In this document: positions 14,029-15,653 of the stretch, in pieces
Numbering within the stretch: the stretch's first letter is position 1
How the letters are laid out: each line of letters opens with the position of its first letter
Source of the DNA: RGIG5270 sp045657185
GTDB lineage: Bacteria; Verrucomicrobiota; Lentisphaeria; Victivallales; Victivallaceae
Length of the DNA: 15,653 nt
Assembly: GCA_045657185.1 (NCBI GenBank)
Contig: JAZOSO010000172.1
Coordinates: 1-15,653 of the forward strand
Reading direction: 5' to 3'
Program-made: the position numbers and the translations under genes
Notes under the pieces: model-generated
Seen by the model: the letters and a program-made list of their open reading frames with translations, nothing else
Told to the model about the DNA's origin: nothing
The model's database searches: none

Positions 14029-15653
14029 ATGAGAAGTGATGCAATGAAATCCGGTTTGGAACGCGCGCCCCATCGCGGTTTGATGATGGCAACGGGCATC
14101 AAAGCCGAAGATATCAAAAAACCTTTCATCGGTGTCTGCAACTCTTACACAAACATCGTCCCCGGTCACTGCCATTTGCAGAAAGTCGGTCAGATCATCT
14201 GTGAAGAAATCCGCAAAGCCGGCGGTATCCCTTACGAATTTAATACTATCGCTGTCTGCGACGGTATCGCCATGGGACATACCGGTATGAAATATTCTCT
14301 CCCCAGCCGCGAAATTATCGCTGACTCTGTCGAAAGCATGGGCTCTGCTCATCCCTTCGACGCCATGATCTGCATCCCCAACTGCGACAAAATCGTTCCC
14401 GGTATGCTCATGGGTGCAATGCGTCTGGATATCCCCACTATCTTTGCTTCCGGCGGTCCGATGAAAGCCGGTGTTGACAAACACGGCAAACTCCGCGGCA
14501 CTGACCTTATCACCATTTTTGAAGGTGTCGCCGCCAACCGTGCAGGCACCATGTCTGATGCTGACCTTGCCGAAGTTGAATGTTCAGCCTGTCCCGGAGC
14601 CGGTTCATGTTCAGGTATGTTTACCGCCAACAGTATGAACTGCCTCTGCGAAGCCCTCGGCATTGCCCTCCCCGGCAACGGCAGTATCGGTGCTGAGTCC
14701 GAAGAACGTATCGAATTCTGGAAACGCGCCGCCCGCCGCGCAGTTGAACTTGCCAAAATGGAAAACGCTCCCACTGCTAAAACTTTTGCCACTGAAAAAT
14801 CTTTCCACAACGCTCTCGTTCTGGATATGGCTATGGGCGGCAGTTCAAATACCGTTCTCCATACTCTCGCGGTTGCAACTGAAGCAGGTGTAAAACTTGA
14901 TTTACAGAAACTTGATGAAATTTCAGGCATGACCCCCAATATCGCCAAAATCTCTCCCTCCAGCGAATTTCACATGGTTGAAGATGTTCATCCCGCAGGC
15001 GGCGTTATGGCTATTCTCAAAGAAGTTGCCAAAATCCCCGGCCTCGTTCATTTGGACGCTCCCACCGTTTCAGGCAAAACTATCGGCGAAGTCCTCGCTG
15101 AAGCCAAAGATGTTGACGGCACCGTCATCCGCCCGCTGGAAAACGCTTACAGCAAAAAAGGCGGTCTCGCCATCCTTTTCGGCAACCTCGCTGAAAACGG
15201 CTGTGTCGTAAAAGCTGCCGGTGTTGCTCAAAAAATGCTCACTCATACAGGCCCCGCTGTTATCTTTGAAAGTCAGGAAGAAGCCTGCGAAGGCATCCTC
15301 GGCGGCAAAGTCAAAGCCGGTGATGTCGTCGTTATCCGTTACGAAGGCCCCAAAGGCGGACCCGGTATGCAGGAAATGCTCGCTCCCACAAGCTACATTA
15401 TGGGCAGAGGTCTCGGCGAATCAGTCGCTCTTATCACTGACGGACGCTTCTCCGGCGGTACTCACGGCGCATGTATCGGTCATATCAGCCCCGAAGCCGC
15501 TAACGGCGGTCTCATCGCCTATGTTGAAGAAGGCGACTCCATCTCCATTGACATCCCCAACCGCTCAATCACTCTGAACGTCCCTGAGGAAGTCATTGCC
15601 GAACGCAAAGCAAAATTCGTTCCCCCGCCCCCCAAAGCCACTAAAGGCTACCT
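14029..15653 (+). CDS. ilvD: Dihydroxy-acid dehydratase (3' end beyond window)
   Basis: Fe-S enzyme that dehydrates 2,3-dihydroxy acids to the 2-oxo acids leading to valine, isoleucine and, onward, leucine. 541 codons lie in the window without a stop. The usual length of this short class is about 550-560, so only the last few residues are missing. Cluster ligands are C119 in PNCDK, with the neighbouring K121 that is carbamylated in studied enzymes, and C194 in GSCSGMFTANSM. The position of the third cysteine of 2Fe-2S enzymes is glycine here (G46 in VPGHCHL), as in the oxygen-labile E. coli enzyme. C48 nearby could still matter. Late motifs include DGRFSGGTHG, which holds the catalytic serine. 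AAGGAG six bases upstream fixes the start. Third positions are strongly C-biased, like leuS. It diverges from ffh. Confidence 0.95.
   Translation, partial: MRSDAMKSGLERAPHRGLMMATGIKAEDIKKPFIGVCNSYTNIVPGHCHLQKVGQIICEEIRKAGGIPYEFNTIAVCDGIAMGHTGMKYSLPSREIIADSVESMGSAHPFDAMICIPNCDKIVPGMLMGAMRLDIPTIFASGGPMKAGVDKHGKLRGTDLITIFEGVAANRAGTMSDADLAEVECSACPGAGSCSGMFTANSMNCLCEALGIALPGNGSIGAESEERIEFWKRAARRAVELAKMENAPTAKTFATEKSFHNALVLDMAMGGSSNTVLHTLAVATEAGVKLDLQKLDEISGMTPNIAKISPSSEFHMVEDVHPAGGVMAILKEVAKIPGLVHLDAPTVSGKTIGEVLAEAKDVDGTVIRPLENAYSKKGGLAILFGNLAENGCVVKAAGVAQKMLTHTGPAVIFESQEEACEGILGGKVKAGDVVVIRYEGPKGGPGMQEMLAPTSYIMGRGLGESVALITDGRFSGGTHGACIGHISPEAANGGLIAYVEEGDSISIDIPNRSITLNVPEEVIAERKAKFVPPPPKATKGY

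Overview
The window looks like ordinary chromosome of an anaerobic, Gram-negative bacterium of moderate G+C. A class-I-type hybrid cluster protein and two oxygen-labile Fe-S dehydratases point to anaerobic life. A three-gene Mla/MCE lipid transporter points to an outer membrane. The protein style suggests the Planctomycetes-Verrucomicrobia-Chlamydiae group, perhaps a gut Lentisphaerota, but this is an impression and was not tested by any search. I see no phage, transposase, plasmid, tRNA, rRNA or CRISPR feature.

Layout: (1) 1-271 is a gene-free mosaic of short repeats. (2) A XerC/XerD-type tyrosine recombinase (minus strand, start 1219) diverges from leuS, leucyl-tRNA synthetase (1353-3887). 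(3) After a hairpin-rich gap come leuC and leuD (4191-6012), the two subunits of an isopropylmalate-isomerase-type enzyme. (4) A second repeat-bearing gap precedes hcp (6354-7895), and a third follows it (7896-8269). (5) 13876 down to 8270 on the minus strand is one tight six-gene operon: ffh, a 267-aa membrane protein, mlaE, mlaF, mlaD and a 246-aa protein I do not recognise. (6) ilvD, dihydroxy-acid dehydratase, diverges from ffh at 14029 and runs off the right end.

LeuS, LeuC, LeuD and IlvD all concern branched-chain amino acids, but they sit in separate transcription units. The ffh operon combines membrane-protein targeting with lipid trafficking across the envelope.

The most unusual content is in the spacers. 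A family of long hairpins, with arms of about 21-22 bases, a C-rich G-poor flank and associated side modules, occurs in four clear copies plus one diverged relative. It lies in every sizeable spacer from 1 to 8,200 and in none to the right. Four of the five copies begin 8 to 38 bases after a stop codon and have the same orientation relative to the gene they follow. This suggests a role in forming or protecting mRNA 3' ends, or a mobile element with a preferred target. A second item is a back-to-back promoter pair between ffh and ilvD, whose -35 boxes are one base apart.
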